A stretch of 64,000 nt of DNA from Chitinispirillales bacterium (GTDB taxonomy: Bacteria > Fibrobacterota > Chitinivibrionia > Chitinivibrionales > Chitinispirillaceae). The notes below the pieces were generated by a model. The model made no database searches, was not told the DNA's origin, and was given only the letters and a program-made list of their open reading frames with translations. A program made the translations under genes and the position numbers. How positions within the stretch are numbered: position 1 is the first letter of the stretch; the number at the start of each line of letters is the position of its first letter. The stretch is taken from the NCBI GenBank assembly GCA_031254105.1, contig JAIRVB010000012.1:124001-188000 (forward strand). Direction: 5' to 3'. This document shows positions 7,828 to 15,875 of the stretch, piece by piece.

Positions 7828-9234
7828 TCAGTCTTTAAGAACTTTCCAACAGCCCGTCTTGTCGGAGCCAATTCGCTCTATCACAGCGCTGTCTTTTAAT
7901 TTCTTAATATGTCTTTTTACCGTGGCAATACCTAAGCCCGTTTTGTCGGCAATTGCTGCAGCGGTTATATGTGGTTCCATCTTTATAAGGCTGATCAGAG
8001 TATCACTTACTGTATCGAATGAATGTTTTACAGTATCAATCGGTAGCTTTACAGTATCAGATGGATGTTTTACAGTATCAATCGGTAGCTTTACAGTATC
8101 ATTTACAGTATCAGATAGATATTTTACAGTATCAATCGATGACTTTACAGTATCATTTACAGTATCAGATAGATATTTTACAGTATCAATCGATGATTTT
8201 ACAGTATCATTTACAGTATCAGATAGATGTTTTACAGTATCAATTGGTGGCTTTGCAGTATCAGATGGATGTTTTACAGTATCACTTACAATATCAGATA
8301 AATGTTTTACAGTATCATTTACAGTATCAGATAGATGTTTTACAGTATCAATTGGTGGCTTTGCAGTATCAGATAGATGTTTTACAGTATCAATCGATGA
8401 CTTTACAGTATCATATTCATTTTCCGTTTTTATACGCAAATCACGGCTTTTGAGAATGTTTTTTTCACCAAGCAGTAAATTACCAAAAAAACGGTACAAG
8501 TATTCCATGGTGGAGTAAATACCATTCTTATAATCGTTATAATTTGCCCTAACCAGCGCGTTTCTGAAATACCATGATTTTTCGGTAAACAAATCATTAG
8601 CTGCCGTAAAGCCCAGAATACGAAGATATTTTATAGCAAACACTGCTGTTGTGCGCGTATTACCCTCACCAAACGGATGGATTTGCCACAAATCAGACAC
8701 AAACTTTGCGATACGCTGTACCGATTGTTCTTTGCTCAATCCCTTATAATTAAAAGCTTTTTCCTGCAAAAAATCATAATCAAGCGTTGCTTGTATACTG
8801 TCCGCGCTTGCGTAATACACAGTTTCGCCGTTTAATACCCATTCCGCCTTGCTTATATTGTAATCCCTTATCTTCCCCGCGAAATCATATATATCTGTAA
8901 AAAGGCGTTTATGAATTGTAATATATTCCGCGGGGCTGAAAGTGAATGTCTTTTCTGATAATATTTCGGCGATATGCGCGGAAACTTTGTCCGCCTCCTC
9001 AATACGGTCGGGTTTACCGGCTTTTTCGGGATTTGCTTTATAATAGTTTTGTAAAAGTTCCTTGACTTCGTCAAATGTAACATCGCCCTCAATGTTTTTT
9101 TTCGCTGTTTCAATAAGGTACTGCGATGGCTTTAACCCATCCGCTCCCTGCAAACCTATTGCCGCTTTCCAGGTCTCGCTCTTTTCAAGTTTGCCGGGTT
9201 CGCCGAGGCGTTCGTATTCGTCAAAGTCGTGCAT
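7828..9234 (-). CDS. Fic-family protein with repeat tract and C-terminal winged helix
   Basis: Fic proteins usually transfer AMP or another nucleotide part to a target hydroxyl group. The 468-aa product has an N-terminal helical region ('GDVTFDEVKELLQNYY'), the Fic domain (about 80-260) with active-site loop HPFGEGNTR near residue 181, a repeat tract (about 273-410) built from DTVK units, and a winged-helix region (about 415-465, 'ITAAAIADKTGLGIATVKRHI') as in DNA-binding regulators. The loop has NTR where the classic motif has NGR. That variant is seen in a known subgroup, so activity cannot be excluded. The gene follows the Roco gene on the same strand after a 241-bp gap. Targets are unknown. 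Confidence 0.85.
   Translation of the reverse strand: MHDFDEYERLGEPGKLEKSETWKAAIGLQGADGLKPSQYLIETAKKNIEGDVTFDEVKELLQNYYKANPEKAGKPDRIEEADKVSAHIAEILSEKTFTFSPAEYITIHKRLFTDIYDFAGKIRDYNISKAEWVLNGETVYYASADSIQATLDYDFLQEKAFNYKGLSKEQSVQRIAKFVSDLWQIHPFGEGNTRTTAVFAIKYLRILGFTAANDLFTEKSWYFRNALVRANYNDYKNGIYSTMEYLYRFFGNLLLGEKNILKSRDLRIKTENEYDTVKSSIDTVKHLSDTAKPPIDTVKHLSDTVNDTVKHLSDIVSDTVKHPSDTAKPPIDTVKHLSDTVNDTVKSSIDTVKYLSDTVNDTVKSSIDTVKYLSDTVNDTVKLPIDTVKHPSDTVKLPIDTVKHSFDTVSDTLISLIKMEPHITAAAIADKTGLGIATVKRHIKKLKDSAVIERIGSDKTGCWKVLKD
8003..8414. repeat. In-gene tandem repeat built on TTTACAGTATCA
   Basis: I count about 21 copies of TTTACAGTATCA (a few with TGCAG or ACAATA changes), plus one decayed copy at the left end. 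Copies are spaced 12 or 21 bp apart, always a multiple of three. On the coding (minus) strand each reads DTVK, with spacers such as HLS, PSI, SSI or ND. Gain or loss of units therefore keeps the Fic frame open. The plus strand is also open in two frames across the tract, which is a side effect of the repeat. Confidence 0.9.
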
Positions 9235-9475
9235 TAATTACACCGTGTTTCCCGCAATGGTGAGTACGCAAATTCAGTCATAAATATAATATTAAGAAAA
9301 ATGTTCACAAAATTGATATTTGAATGATGAAATTTCTGGGGGATGAGGATGACCTTGAAGAATCGGGAGTTATACATTGATTAGTTCATAAATAAGTCAC
9401 ACATGTACATGTTGAAAAGTTGGTTGCTGGCGCAAAAAATTCATGGTTTGCGTTGAGGCCGTTTTTTGTGTAATA
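9235..9475. other. AT-rich gap between Fic and Roco genes
   Basis: About 240 bases with no credible coding frame. I see no strong hairpin with a U tract. The Fic promoter may lie here, or the two genes may be co-transcribed. Confidence 0.4.
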
Positions 9476-12139
9476 TCACGCAAAACCTGATCCTCCCGTC
9501 ATTTTGTTGTACATGTTAATTATGTTTTTGGCTGTTCGCGCTCCAAAACTTAAACCATTAATAACTTTGCGTAAAGATGAATTTTCGTCACCAATTTCTT
9601 CAACAAAATATTTCAGTTTCGTTAAAAGTCCTCTTTTTTCCGCCACGTCTTTTGATTCCATGCTTTCTGCTTTTTCAAGGTCTGATAAAACATGTTTCAG
9701 TATTTTGGCTTCTTTTTCGTGCTCATTTTCACTTAAAGAGTCGATTAATGAGTTTAAGTCGCCTTGAAGTTGTATATTACAGTTATGGAAATTAATATTG
9801 TTGATAGTAGGTTTAGTGCCGCCAATAATTGAATTATGAACACTGTCGATATGGTATATTTGCACTATTGGTTCCAAGGGTATATCTGATTTACTTTGAG
9901 GATGATAATAATTTAAGCGACCGTCAGCCCAATAACCTTTTATTGTTCTTTCAGAAAGCATCATATTTTCATCTTTGTCAGAAAGAACAATACCTATCGG
10001 GTTATTGAAAATAATTCTATATTGCAAATCCGGCTTATCGGATTTATAACTATCAAATATCTCATTCATAGTATCTCTTAATTTTGCGATATATTCGCTT
10101 TTTTGACTTCCTTTTACAGTTATAATAATTTCCCTGTCATCCTCTTTAACCAATGCCACAGTACTTTTCCCGAAACCTAATACAACTCCATACCGCCAAA
10201 CCTTATCATCATCGTCATTCTGTATCTCTTCGTGATGTCTTACAATAAGACGGCAGACTGTATTTGGCGGCAGCGGCTGTTTGGATTCGTATTTAATCAT
10301 TAAGCTATCGGTTATCGAAAAAACGGGAAGCTCTTTCGGACAATCCTCCTTTAACAAATGAGGTATCGTAATTTTTTTGTCATCTTTCTTTGAATATGCC
10401 AGTTCATATTTTTTCATAAGTTCGAATATAAACTTAAACTTATCTTCGGGATAACGGTTTTGTTCGCTATCGAAAATATCCTTATAATCATCGAGATAAA
10501 CTGTATGCCGTTCCTTATTGTTATGCGCCCAATTGATTACTGTGTAAATACCGTTAGTTATCCAATCGGGATTTAGTACAAATGTATCAAACTCTTTTAT
10601 CTCCTGATACCAAAGACATATTCCTAATTCATGCAGGTTTTTAAGAAGGTTTACTTGCGTATCATCATCCTGAACACCGCTCTTAAACGCTATTTTGTTA
10701 AAATCTTCTTTTGCAATATATTCCTTAATAAAACCTTTACCATCTTTTCTTTTCAGCTCTTCTTTTACTTTGTAATAACTCGCCGGTATTTTCAGATTGT
10801 TCCACATCGGGTTGTTTCGTATAATGTTTTCGGTTTTGCGTCGAAACTCTTCCAGACCATCCTTATCTTTTTCAATTGAAAAGTAAACGAAATCTTTTAC
10901 AAAAGGATATTTGTCTTTCAAAGTATTTTCTGGGATATCCGGCTTGTGGTCGTCAAATTTGTTAATTAATACTATAGTCGGAGCGTTGCCGCCGTAGTTT
11001 TTCACATGGTCAAGCCAGTAATTAACGTTGTTGCGTCTTTCGGTGCGTCCATCGTAAACAATGATATACAAACACCGTTCAGAAAGGAAACAACGGTGCG
11101 CGGCATGTGTGATTACATGTCCGGCAAAATCCCATATGTGAGCGTTTACGGTTGGCGAATCGTTCTTGCCATCTATTTTCCAAATAGTAGTGTTAACACC
11201 CTCAGTACTCTCATGTTTATCTGTCATCTTTGCGTCAGGGTCAATCAGACGCCGGGCAAGACAGGTTTTGCCAGCGCCTTTTTCGCCTAAAATTATTATA
11301 CGCGCTTCATTCAGGTTTTCGCTTCCTTCAGCTTCCAACTTTTCCAGATATTTTGCAACAGCTGCCGCGCCCTGTTTCTTTATTTCTTTGGGTACTTCGA
11401 ATAAACGGCGTTTTACATCTTCTTCATCTTGCTTGAATCCATTTTCAAATATTTTCTCGTATAGTTTACCCCAATAACCGCAACCAATTTTTGAAAGCTC
11501 TTTTTGAAAATCTGTCCAAACTTCATCGTATAAGGTAATATCATTATCGAATTTATCGCATGTATCAAATTTTATGCATTTAATATCACTAAAGATGATG
11601 TGTGTTAGATTAATCCTATGGGTTTTGGCATTGGCATTGATGGCATTGGCTGCTGCGTTGGCTGCTGCTGCGTTGATTGCTGCTGCTGCTGCGGCGTTGG
11701 TGGCGGCGACGTCTCTGTCATAGGCGGTGGCTCTAGCATAGGAGTTGGCGTAGGAGTTGGCGGCGGCGTTGGTGGCGGCGTTGGTGGTGTAGATGGCGGC
11801 GTAGATGGCGGCATCGTTGGCGGCATCGTTGGCGGCAGTAACGTCTCTGTTGTAGGCGTTGGCGTTGGCGGCAGCGACGTCTCTGCCGTAGGCGTTGGTG
11901 TTGGCGTTGTAGGCAATATCAGCGAGAGCTACGTAACTTATATCTAAAGCATTTAAAACAGCAAAAAAATGCCGATTTTTATCTTCACTATTCCAAACAG
12001 AATTTACTTTTGCTCCCAAAAAGGGTAGCGCCCGTACCGCGCAGAGCCACGCAAAAAATACAGTTTGTTTGTTGTTTAACTCCTTAAGGCTTTCCTCAAT
12101 TTCTTCTCTAAAACTTTTTTTAGATGACACAGAAACCAT
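9476..12139 (-). CDS. Roco-type (Roc-COR) GTPase with N-terminal Ala/Asn repeat tract
   Basis: The 887-aa product begins with a conserved-looking helical cap (about 25-75, 'VFFAWLCAVRALPFLGAKV', 'HFFAVLNALDISYVALAD'), then an Ala/Asn-rich tract (about 75-175) with three AYxRDVAA-type units. A Ras-like Roc domain follows: P-loop GEKGAGKT near 286, DFAGH near 336 and NKFD near 396. After it comes a COR-like region ('LLKNLHELGICLWYQE', 'FVLNPDWITNGIYTVINWA'). The last 100 residues ('INNINFHNCNIQLQGD' ... 'ARTAKNIINMYNKMTG') resemble tail modules of bacterial NLR-like or conflict proteins as I recall them. Outside the repeat tract the gene is AT-rich compared with its neighbours, suggesting transfer. 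Function unknown. A signalling or defence role is inferred. Confidence 0.85.
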   Translation of the reverse strand: MVSVSSKKSFREEIEESLKELNNKQTVFFAWLCAVRALPFLGAKVNSVWNSEDKNRHFFAVLNALDISYVALADIAYNANTNAYGRDVAAANANAYNRDVTAANDAANDAAIYAAIYTTNAATNAAANSYANSYARATAYDRDVAATNAAAAAAINAAAANAAANAINANAKTHRINLTHIIFSDIKCIKFDTCDKFDNDITLYDEVWTDFQKELSKIGCGYWGKLYEKIFENGFKQDEEDVKRRLFEVPKEIKKQGAAAVAKYLEKLEAEGSENLNEARIIILGEKGAGKTCLARRLIDPDAKMTDKHESTEGVNTTIWKIDGKNDSPTVNAHIWDFAGHVITHAAHRCFLSERCLYIIVYDGRTERRNNVNYWLDHVKNYGGNAPTIVLINKFDDHKPDIPENTLKDKYPFVKDFVYFSIEKDKDGLEEFRRKTENIIRNNPMWNNLKIPASYYKVKEELKRKDGKGFIKEYIAKEDFNKIAFKSGVQDDDTQVNLLKNLHELGICLWYQEIKEFDTFVLNPDWITNGIYTVINWAHNNKERHTVYLDDYKDIFDSEQNRYPEDKFKFIFELMKKYELAYSKKDDKKITIPHLLKEDCPKELPVFSITDSLMIKYESKQPLPPNTVCRLIVRHHEEIQNDDDDKVWRYGVVLGFGKSTVALVKEDDREIIITVKGSQKSEYIAKLRDTMNEIFDSYKSDKPDLQYRIIFNNPIGIVLSDKDENMMLSERTIKGYWADGRLNYYHPQSKSDIPLEPIVQIYHIDSVHNSIIGGTKPTINNINFHNCNIQLQGDLNSLIDSLSENEHEKEAKILKHVLSDLEKAESMESKDVAEKRGLLTKLKYFVEEIGDENSSLRKVINGLSFGARTAKNIINMYNKMTGGSGFA
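11615..11915. repeat. GC-rich trinucleotide-phased repeat in the Roco gene
   Basis: On the coding strand this stretch is a run of GCC, AAC, TAC and GAC codons, with short tandem doublings such as GCCAACGAT twice and GCCATCTAC in near-duplicate, and a GCAGCAGCAGCA run. It encodes the Ala/Asn-rich tract. It is much richer in G+C than the surrounding gene. Other frames stay open across it on both strands because of the three-base phasing. Confidence 0.8.
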
Positions 12140-12302
12140 ATTTATACACCTTTTTTACAATAAACACAATTTTTTAATAGTTGCCATCTTACCAAAAATA
12201 ATAACTTCAAATTATAATTATACAATAAGCTACAATAGTTATCAAGAAGTTCTTTTTAATAATAAATTGACGATAGTAAACGTGAGTACTTAAAGAATTG
12301 AG

Positions 12303-12492
12303 GCAAATTTTATTAGACTATTCAATAAGACAAACGCAGTCGCTTCCGGAAAGTTACGTAATGAAGTCATTAACAAATTAGAGGGCAAATTCAAAATTTC
12401 TAAATGGTATGCAGTGTTTTGATGAAACCAATTTAGAGTATCACTTACAGTATATTTACGGTATCAATAGATGGTTTTACAGTATCATACAC
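12303..12492. pseudogene. Gene remnants, including a second copy of the Fic DTVK repeat
   Basis: Two pieces lie together. On the plus strand 12303-12422 reads a coding-like peptide (NKTNAVASGKLRNEVINKL, then KFKISKWYAVF, stop) with no start and no recognised family. On the minus strand 12437-12492 carries three copies of the TTACAGTATCA-type unit, reading DTVKPSIDTVNIL then a stop. That matches the repeat tract of the Fic gene 4 kb away. The simplest reading is a broken second Fic-type gene and a broken neighbour in an active accessory island. Confidence 0.5.
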
Positions 12493-12497
12493 TTTTA

Positions 12498-12683
12498 TCA
12501 GCCCTCACAAAATAATCAACAAATATAAACGATGCTATTATGAAGGTGTAAAAAAGTACAAAGTTGACTTAAACCCAATAAGCCAAAAAACAATCAACCC
12601 CAAGATAATCTATGATTGCAATAGCAGACTTCACAACCGCACACATTTCAGAAGAGAGAGCCAAGACAGAAACTTGCAGCAGT
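12498..12683 (+). other. Coding-like remnant of unknown origin
   Basis: The plus strand reads INKYKRCYYEGVKKYKVDL, then ISQKTINPKIIYDCNSRLHN and QDRNLQQFNENF in one frame, with no start codon. The composition looks like protein (Lys, Asn and Tyr rich) but I recognise no family. It runs directly into the antisense of the radical-SAM gene, so its natural end is lost. It is probably a truncated gene left by an insertion or deletion. Confidence 0.3.
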
Positions 12684-13727
12684 TCAATGAAAATTTCGCA
12701 GCCCCGCCTCCCGCGCCCACCTCATCGCCTGCTCAAATTCCCCCCGACCAGGCTGCCGGTCAAGCGGCGGATACTCGCCCGCCCGAAATTGAGGCACATA
12801 CTGACCCATAATATTGACATGTGTATCGTCTCCGAGTTCTGAGGCCGCCCATCGGACAAAACCATCGGTGCCCGCCGCGTTTTCCGGTAAAACCAAATGG
12901 CGGATAAGCAATCCGCGGTACGCGATGCCATTGACTAACCGTAGTGCTCCAACCTGCCTGTGCATCTCTTTTATCGCTATGGAAGTGTGGAGTGTATAAT
13001 CGGGAGCGCCTTGTGAAAAGCGAGCGGCTAGTTCAGAGTCCTGATACTTGAAATCCGGCAGATAAACGTCAACAATACCGTCTAACAGTTGAAGCGCCTC
13101 AAGCGATTCGTAGCCGCTGGAGTTATACAGTAGCGGTATGTTCAGCCCCTTGGCAATTGCAAGACGAAGTGCGGTAACGATGTGAGGCACAAGATGCGAG
13201 GGTGTGACCAGGTTGATGTTATGACAGCCGTTGCGTTGGAGCGAGAGCATCATGTCGGCGAGTTCGGCATGACTTGTCTGCCTTCCGTCACCGCGGTGAT
13301 TAATCTGCCAGTTCTGGCAAAAGACGCAGAGCAAGTTGCAGTCAGAGAAAAAAATTGTTCCCGATCCGTTGCTGACTACGAGCGGCCGTTCCTCACCGAA
13401 ATGAGGCCCATGGGAAGCAACCTTAAAGGTGTGGCCGGAGCTGCAGATACCCTTTCTGCCGGATATGCGGTTGACGCCGCACATACGCGGACAGAGAGTG
13501 CAATGTTCCATCTTTTTCCAAAGCGCACGTTCGCGCAGCTGAAGTTCGCCGCTGTCTTCAAGGTCAAGATACCCCGGTCTGTACGCAGTTTCGCTTTGGC
13601 CGATTGCAGCGTCTTCTCTAACTGCCGCAGCCGATTTGATTCTGGTGCGTAAACTCCAGCATCCAAGAGCCATAACCCCTAAGCAAGCGAGACCGGCTTT
13701 AAAGAATTCTCTTCGTGATAACACCAT
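12684..13727 (-). CDS. PflA/AmmeMemoRadiSam-like radical SAM protein with Tat-like N-terminus
   Basis: The protein (347 aa from ATG 13727) has the radical-SAM cluster motif CNLLCVFC (CxxxCxxC), preceded by a second Cys set (CTLCPRMCGVNR ... GICSSG) as in pyruvate-formate-lyase-activase-like proteins and the AmmeMemoRadiSam family. The start at 13727 gives MVLSRREFFKAGLACLG, a twin-arginine motif followed by a hydrophobic stretch. Starting at 13835 instead would bury it behind 36 residues. Radical SAM enzymes need reduced Fe-S clusters and normally work in the cytoplasm, so a Tat leader is odd, though I recall annotated examples. Substrate unknown. The gene is alone on its strand here. Confidence 0.8.
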   Translation of the reverse strand: MVLSRREFFKAGLACLGVMALGCWSLRTRIKSAAAVREDAAIGQSETAYRPGYLDLEDSGELQLRERALWKKMEHCTLCPRMCGVNRISGRKGICSSGHTFKVASHGPHFGEERPLVVSNGSGTIFFSDCNLLCVFCQNWQINHRGDGRQTSHAELADMMLSLQRNGCHNINLVTPSHLVPHIVTALRLAIAKGLNIPLLYNSSGYESLEALQLLDGIVDVYLPDFKYQDSELAARFSQGAPDYTLHTSIAIKEMHRQVGALRLVNGIAYRGLLIRHLVLPENAAGTDGFVRWAASELGDDTHVNIMGQYVPQFRAGEYPPLDRQPGRGEFEQAMRWAREAGLRNFH

Positions 13728-13961
13728 TAGATCCAATTCGTTAAATGGTTCCACACTCTTACGCCCAATGGGATATCTTGTCTTAATATAATTAATTTTA
13801 AGTCGTTCAGGTTTAAAATCAATCAACCATATCACCCGTTATGGGTATTGTTTTTGCGGATAGATAATCAGCAGAAAACCTTTAAGCGCGATAGCTAAAA
13901 AGCTGGCACGCGCTGAGGGTTGAACAAATCATTTAAAAACGTGCAGCAAAGGCAAGCAAAA

Positions 13962-15281
13962 ATGCGATTAAAGGTTCTTTTGGTCGATAGCGAGCAGGCA
14001 GTGCAGGTGGAAGTGGCGCGGCATCTTTCAGACCGCGGATACGATGTTTTCAGCGCGGTTTCTGTTGATGAAGCGAACGCGTATCTGGCGGTACACTCTT
14101 TTGACGCTGTGTTTTTAGATGTGGGGCTTTCTGACGGCGAGTCTATTAATTTGATTCGGGATATACGCTCCAAAGAGAAAGAGTGCGCGGTTATAGTGAT
14201 CTCCGGAGTAGCGGATGTAGCTACTGCGGTACACGCGATGAAGCTTGGAGCGGAGAACTTCATAACAAAGTCGCAGGGCGCGGAGGGCCTTAAGCTTTTT
14301 ATTCAAAGGGATCTGGAGCTTATAGAATTGCGCAAAAAAGATACAAACGTAAGGCGGCTTCAGATGGCGCCGTGTAAGCCTTATTTTGGTGAATCCCCCC
14401 AGATAAAGACTATTTATGACTATGCTGCCATTGCCGCTAAAAACAGCGCTGTGGCGCTCCTTACCGGCGAAACAGGGACAGGCAAAGGTGTGCTGGCCAA
14501 ATGGATCCATGACCATAGCAGCGTGCGCGCCGGGAACTTTGTAGAGCTCAATTGCTCGGCTCTTCGGGGCGATCTTCTGAGAAGCGAACTCTACGGCCAC
14601 GTGAAGGGTTCTTTTACATCGGCGATAAAGGATAGAATAGGACTTATAGAGATAGCGCGCGGCGGGACGCTGTTTTTAGATGAGATTGGCGACATGGACA
14701 TGGAGGTGCAGGCGGAACTGCTTAAGACAATTGAAGAGAAGAAGTTTCGCAGAGTAGGGGATAACATCTTGCGCTCAAGTGACTTCCGTTTGATTTGCGC
14801 TACAAACCGCAATTTAAAAGCGATGTCAGAGAAGGGTACTTTCAGGAGCGATCTGTATTACAGGATTTGTGTGTTTCCCATAGAGATGCCCGCGCTCAGG
14901 GAGCGTCCCATAGATATTCTTGGCTATACCGATTATTTTCTAAAAGCGTTTGGCTATAACCAGCCTTTAAGTGATGAGCTGCAATCAGTTTTAAGCTCAT
15001 ACAGCTGGCCCGGTAACATCCGCGAGCTAAGAAATACAATTGAACGGGCGCTTATACTCTCTCATTGCAAAAATCTTGATATCGAGCATTTTCCCGGGCT
15101 TAAGGGGGAAAACCAGTTGGAGAGCACGCTGTACCCGATTGATGAAAAAGATGTTATCTGGGATCTTAACGAGATTGGACGCCGGCATATTCAGCGCGCG
15201 TTATCCTTCTTTAAGGATAAGTTGAAAGCGTGCCACGCTTTGGGGATAACGCAGAGCGCGCTGAATCAGAGGATTGGCTGA
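13962..15281 (+). CDS. Sigma-54-dependent response regulator (NtrC type) with variant GAFTGA loop
   Basis: The 439-aa protein has a receiver domain (about 1-115; D9, phospho-site D53, K103), an AAA+ domain (Walker A GETGTGKG near 169, Walker B GGTLFLDEIGDM near 235, arginine-finger region FRSDLYYRI) and a short C-terminal Fis-like helix-turn-helix (about 400-439). It should open sigma-54 promoters after phosphorylation. The sigma-54 contact loop reads GSFTSA (about 216-221) in place of GAFTGA, so contact may be altered. ATG 13962 is chosen because AAAGG lies nine bases before it. A TTG at 13920 has no usable spacing. No histidine kinase lies nearby, so it is an orphan. Confidence 0.9.
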   Translation: MRLKVLLVDSEQAVQVEVARHLSDRGYDVFSAVSVDEANAYLAVHSFDAVFLDVGLSDGESINLIRDIRSKEKECAVIVISGVADVATAVHAMKLGAENFITKSQGAEGLKLFIQRDLELIELRKKDTNVRRLQMAPCKPYFGESPQIKTIYDYAAIAAKNSAVALLTGETGTGKGVLAKWIHDHSSVRAGNFVELNCSALRGDLLRSELYGHVKGSFTSAIKDRIGLIEIARGGTLFLDEIGDMDMEVQAELLKTIEEKKFRRVGDNILRSSDFRLICATNRNLKAMSEKGTFRSDLYYRICVFPIEMPALRERPIDILGYTDYFLKAFGYNQPLSDELQSVLSSYSWPGNIRELRNTIERALILSHCKNLDIEHFPGLKGENQLESTLYPIDEKDVIWDLNEIGRRHIQRALSFFKDKLKACHALGITQSALNQRIG

Positions 15282-15337
15282 AAAAGCAAAGCACAAATTA
15301 CAGGTTACAAATAGAGCAGGTTTCATAGATGATCCAT

Positions 15338-15365
15338 CGTAAGGGCGGTCCTCGTGACCGCCCGC
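15338..15365. repeat. REP-like palindrome, single copy
   Basis: CGTAAGGGCGGTC and GACCGCCCGCA form the arms around CTCGT. It matches the palindrome cluster at 4.3 kb with the GGCGGTC arm variant. Confidence 0.7.
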
Positions 15366-15513
15366 ATATCACGCTTCACGCGTACATACCACACAGTCCC
15401 ATCCACATAAGGAACAGATTTGTGTATTCGCCCATATATCACGCATCCATATATAAGCGGATATCTGTTTGTAAACTACCTTTGTTTACCCGTATCTCAC
15501 GCGTATTATAATA

Positions 15514-15602
15514 ATTCAACTTCAAAATAGATGTCCGAATGCAGAAATAAAAGATCAGATCACCTCATTTCTGCATTAATAAAATTCTTTTTCAAGTTGA
15601 AT
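15514..15602. repeat. TGCAGAAATAA-type inverted-repeat element
   Basis: The outer arms ATTCAACTT (15514) and AAGTTGAAT (15594) are perfect. The inner arms AATGCAGAAAT (15538) and ATTTCTGCATT (15567) are also perfect. The nested layout gives an 89-bp element. Related copies occur near 18.7, 24.4 and 59.0 kb. Confidence 0.75.
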
Positions 15603-15875
15603 GACTATATCATATATGGGCGGTATGAACAGGCGAGCGTACAATATGCAATATGCGGGGATATTCGGGCGCTTCACACCTCAATATCGATATATGAACC
15701 CTTAACAGGCGAACAGCCGTGAAGATCGGTCAGGCGATGAGTTCATCATTATTTGCTGAGAGATAAGTCACAACAAAGGGAGAGCCGCTTGTTATTATCT
15801 TTTCACACTTACAACTGCCTCCGCAAGACCCGGCAGCCTTAATAAAGGATAGACACCCTGACGGGCGCTCAATAC

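Larger units (their letters stand above)
15282..15875. other. Long intergenic region with two repeat elements
   Basis: About 590 bases with no credible gene. It holds one REP-like palindrome near 15338 and one AT-rich inverted-repeat element at 15514-15602. Between them are several loose copies of CATATCACGC/CGTATCTCACGCG, which may be decayed repeats. The rest shows nothing I recognise. Confidence 0.5.

Noticed and set aside
8003-8414. CRISPR array at the Fic repeat
   Set aside because: Units are 12/21 bp with repeated spacers in frame and no cas genes. This is a coding repeat.
8019-8518. Plus-strand frames across the Fic repeat (LQYQ-type peptides)
   Set aside because: They are open only because the repeat is a multiple of three bases. 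The minus-strand Fic gene explains the region.
11605-11947. Pro/Thr-rich and Gly/Val-rich frames across the Roco repeat
   Set aside because: Shadows of the three-base phased Ala/Asn tract; no start context or family.
13903-13924. Possible sigma-54 promoter (TGGCAC) before the NtrC-type gene
   Set aside because: The downstream TTG element is at the wrong distance, so it does not fit the -24/-12 pattern.
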